DNA from: an uncultured Bacteroidales bacterium | Lineage (GTDB): Bacteria > Bacteroidota > Bacteroidia > Bacteroidales > UBA932 | Direction: 5' to 3' | DNA length: 8,523 nucleotides | NCBI GenBank assembly: GCA_946415795.1 | Contig: CAMKTW010000064.1 | Location: 1-8,523 of the forward strand | Shown here: positions 6,339 to 8,523 of the stretch, piece after piece | Position numbering within the stretch: position 1 is the first letter of the stretch | How the letters are laid out: each line of letters opens with the position of its first letter | Translations under genes and position numbers: made by a program | Notes under the pieces: generated by a model | Seen by the model: only the letters and a program-made list of their open reading frames with translations | Told to the model about the DNA's origin: nothing | Database searches by the model: none

Positions 6339-8354
6339 TTACCAGATGCTTACACGCTCTTCTAAAGGACGGAACATAGGGTCACCCTCCTTGATGTCAA
6401 ATGCATCAAAGAAACTCTGGAAGTTGCGCAGAGACACGTTAACGCGGTTGCGTGCCAGGGAGTGAGGGTCCATATTGGTCAGACGGGCCTTCTCCTGGTC
6501 TGTAATGTTCTGAGCCCAGACGGTGCCGTATGAGAGATAGAAGCGCTGCTCAGGGGTAAAGCCGTCTATCAGGCCCTGAGGATGTTCCTTGAGCACGTTC
6601 TGCAATGCGCTGAAAGCGATTGAGAGTCCGCCGTGGTCGCCGATGTTCTCGCCCAGGGTAAAGCGGCCGTTTGCGTGGACGCCGGGAAGAACCTCAACCT
6701 CGTCGAACTGCTTGACGAGGATATCGCCCTTGGCGGTGAACTTCTCCTTGTCCTCCGGAGTCCACCAGTTTGTCATATTGCCCTTTGCATCAAACATACT
6801 GCCCTGGTCGTCAAAGCCGTGGGACATCTCGTGACCGATGACCACTCCGATGCCGCCATAGTTGACGGGAGCGTCTGCCTCGGGATCGAAGAAGGGCTTC
6901 TGAAGGATACCTGCGGGGAAGCAAATCTCGTTTGTGGTGGGGTTATAGTATGCATTAACCGTCTGCGGAGTCATTCCCCACTCAGTTTTGTCGGTAGGCT
7001 TGCCAAGTTTGGAGAGATTATCTTTGAGATACCATACGCTGGCATTCTTCAGGTTCTCGAAATAAGTCTGTTCAGGATCTATCTCAAGGGTAGAATAATC
7101 TTTCCATTTGTCGGGATAGCCGATCTTAATGATGAAAGCGGCAAGTTTCTCGTGCGCGAAGGCCTTGGTGCTGTCGCTCATCCAGTCCAGAGCGTCGATA
7201 TGCTCGTGCCAGGCCGTACGAAGGTTCTCTACCAGTTCCAGCATCTGATTCTTGGAAGACTCGGGGAAATAACGCTCTACGTACATCTTGCCCACAGCCT
7301 CGCCAAGAAGGTTGTTGGGAACCTGCATAGCGCGTTTCCAACGGGGTTTCTGTTCTTGTGCACCGGCCATCTGATGGCTGAAGAACTCCCAGCTTGCGGT
7401 GTAAAAATCGTCGCTCAGTGCATTGCATGAGCCGCTCACAAGGTGCGCAAGGCAATAATCCTTGAGTGTTTCCAGGTCAGTGGCCTCCATCAATGCGTTC
7501 AGCTTCTCAAAGAATGAAGGCTGCTCCACGATAACCTTCTCCTGTGCAGGTATGCCAAGCACCTCGCACTCTGTCTGCAGCCCTATGGAAGGATATGCAG
7601 CAAATATCTGTTCAGATGACATAGGATTGTACAGAGCTGCCACGTCGCGGTTCTGCTCGCGCGACCAGGAGAACTCGGCTATCTGGTTTTCTACCTCCAG
7701 GGTCTTGGAGGCGATTTCCTCCGCATTCTCAATCTCGCAAAGGTTAAGCACCTTCACCAGGAAGTTCCTGTAACCCTCCTTGAGAGCCGCATTCTCCTCT
7801 TTGAGGTAATAGTCACGGTCACCCATCCCCAGACCTGCCTGGCCCAGATAAAGCACCTGCATATCGCTGTTGGCAAGGTCGGCATCTACCCCGCTGCCAT
7901 AAAAACCGGTGCCTGTACCTTCCAGGCTCATCTGGGCCAGGAGGCGCCAGAGTTCGTCCTTGGAATTGACAGCCTGGATACGTGCGATATCAGCCTTGAT
8001 AGGCTCTGCGCCGAGTGCGTTGCGGGTAGTGGAATCGAGCGCCATCTTATAGAGGTCAGATATCTTCTGGTCAACACTTCCTTTCTCGGCTTTCATATCC
8101 AACATCGACTCGAACAGGTCGTTGAGTTGTTTCTGATTGTTCTCGGCAATCACGTCAAAAGAACCGAAGCGGGCAAACTCGGGCCGCAGCGGATTCTTAA
8201 CCTGCCAACCGCCGGTAGCATACTGGTAGAAGTCAACCTTGGGGCTGACGGTAGTGTCAAGATTGGAGAGGTCAAGCGCGGGAGCCTTCTCTACCTGCTC
8301 TCCGCAAGAGGCTAATGCCATGAATGAAAGCATAATCGCAAAAATCTTTTTCAT
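6339..8354 (-). CDS. Lipoprotein M13 family (neprilysin/PepO-like) zinc endopeptidase
   Basis: A 671-residue protein, full length for M13. It begins with a lipoprotein signal peptide whose lipobox LASC gives lipidated Cys17, so it is anchored to a membrane facing the periplasm or surface. The large helical N-terminal M13 region spans about 35-410. The catalytic domain has HEMSH at 508-512 (zinc ligands His508 and His512, catalytic Glu509) and ENIGD at 569-573 (third ligand Glu569, supporting Asp573). Substrate-binding NAYY is at 467-470, and the DPHSLARNRVN region at 629-639 holds His631. It ends in VSIW, similar to the family's conserved C-terminus. The family cleaves oligopeptides on the amino side of hydrophobic residues, suggesting peptide nutrition or turnover. 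It has its own promoter and is convergent with queF; no link to queuosine is apparent. Confidence 0.95.
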   Translation of the reverse strand: MKKIFAIMLSFMALASCGEQVEKAPALDLSNLDTTVSPKVDFYQYATGGWQVKNPLRPEFARFGSFDVIAENNQKQLNDLFESMLDMKAEKGSVDQKISDLYKMALDSTTRNALGAEPIKADIARIQAVNSKDELWRLLAQMSLEGTGTGFYGSGVDADLANSDMQVLYLGQAGLGMGDRDYYLKEENAALKEGYRNFLVKVLNLCEIENAEEIASKTLEVENQIAEFSWSREQNRDVAALYNPMSSEQIFAAYPSIGLQTECEVLGIPAQEKVIVEQPSFFEKLNALMEATDLETLKDYCLAHLVSGSCNALSDDFYTASWEFFSHQMAGAQEQKPRWKRAMQVPNNLLGEAVGKMYVERYFPESSKNQMLELVENLRTAWHEHIDALDWMSDSTKAFAHEKLAAFIIKIGYPDKWKDYSTLEIDPEQTYFENLKNASVWYLKDNLSKLGKPTDKTEWGMTPQTVNAYYNPTTNEICFPAGILQKPFFDPEADAPVNYGGIGVVIGHEMSHGFDDQGSMFDAKGNMTNWWTPEDKEKFTAKGDILVKQFDEVEVLPGVHANGRFTLGENIGDHGGLSIAFSALQNVLKEHPQGLIDGFTPEQRFYLSYGTVWAQNITDQEKARLTNMDPHSLARNRVNVSLRNFQSFFDAFDIKEGDPMFRPLEERVSIW

Positions 8355-8388
8355 TGTTATGTTGTTTTTTTAATACTCAAACCGGGCG

Positions 8389-8396
8389 CAAATATA
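8389..8396 (-). promoter_or_regulatory. Putative -7 promoter element for the M13 peptidase
   Basis: The minus strand reads TATATTTG followed by C, matching the Bacteroidota motif, 34 bp upstream of ATG 8354. It predicts a leader of about 27 nt, rich in A and without a Shine-Dalgarno sequence. No -33 box at standard spacing. Confidence 0.55.
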
Positions 8397-8417
8397 GTCA
8401 TAATCAACTTTTTTTGC

Positions 8418-8425
8418 TATCTTTA
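8418..8425 (+). promoter_or_regulatory. Possible divergent -7 element firing out of the right edge
   Basis: TATCTTTA differs from TAnnTTTG only at the last base, and lies in an AT-rich stretch that changes to GC-rich sequence near 8438. It could drive a rightward gene or RNA beyond 8523. No convincing coding frame starts in the visible part: ATG 8444 meets TGA after 8 codons. Confidence 0.3.
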
Positions 8426-8523
8426 CCCAAAACAAAACCTGAGATGGTCGTGCAGGCGCACCGTCTTTGAGTTCCTCTGCCTTGGTGGCAGAAGTGACAG
8501 CCTTTTCGCCTGTGAGGATCATA

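Noticed and set aside
6633..7430. Plus-strand 265-codon ORF opposite the M13 peptidase
   Set aside because: It is a shadow of the peptidase, whose reading frame has all M13 motifs, while the opposite translation has none.
8370..8522. Minus-strand 50-codon ORF from ATG 8522, possibly the end of another gene
   Set aside because: Its 3' half is AT-rich and contains the peptidase promoter motif, and the peptide has no recognisable family features. It may be the C-terminus of a gene cut by the edge, but the evidence is too thin.

Overview
The window looks like a chromosomal segment of a Bacteroidota bacterium, probably order Bacteroidales. The evidence is an outer-membrane TonB-dependent receptor with a carboxypeptidase-regulatory-like N-terminal domain, the Bacteroidota-type promoter -7 motif TAnnTTTG in the intergenic gaps, no Shine-Dalgarno sequences, A-rich start regions, and a lipoprotein M13 peptidase. 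The order is an inference; species cannot be read from the sequence. Gene density is high, codon use is similar throughout, and there is no sign of phage, insertion sequence, CRISPR, tRNA or rRNA.

Layout. Positions 1-1506 (-) hold the N-terminal 502 residues of a TonB-dependent receptor that runs off the left edge. Divergent from it, 1585-3930 (+) is a two-gene cassette: a GDSL/SGNH esterase and a secreted protein made of two tandem alpha/beta-hydrolase (carbohydrate-esterase-like) domains. This pair could remove acyl groups from a glycan or conjugate; the substrate is unknown. Positions 3927-5027 (-) encode a membrane-anchored metallophosphoesterase whose stop codon overlaps that of the tandem hydrolase. 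Positions 5112-6261 (+) are a tight two-gene queuosine unit: a YhhQ-type queuosine-precursor transporter and QueF, the preQ0-to-preQ1 reductase. A perfect 17-bp hairpin separates it from 6339-8354 (-), a lipoprotein M13 (neprilysin/PepO-like) zinc endopeptidase. The right edge (8355-8523) holds the peptidase promoter, a possible divergent promoter, and unassigned sequence with pairing potential.

The most interesting element is the short leader of the queuosine unit (about 5058-5111). Positions 5079-5106 can fold as a minimal preQ1-I (class I) riboswitch: a 4-bp P1, a 10-nt L1 whose CAG pairs with a CUG in the 3' tail, the expected ligand-pairing C as last L1 base, and an A-rich tail. The pseudoknot ends five bases before the start codon of the transporter. 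The product of QueF would thus control its own precursor import and reduction. There is no Shine-Dalgarno sequence to hide, so the ligand would have to act by folding the A-rich ribosome-landing region itself.
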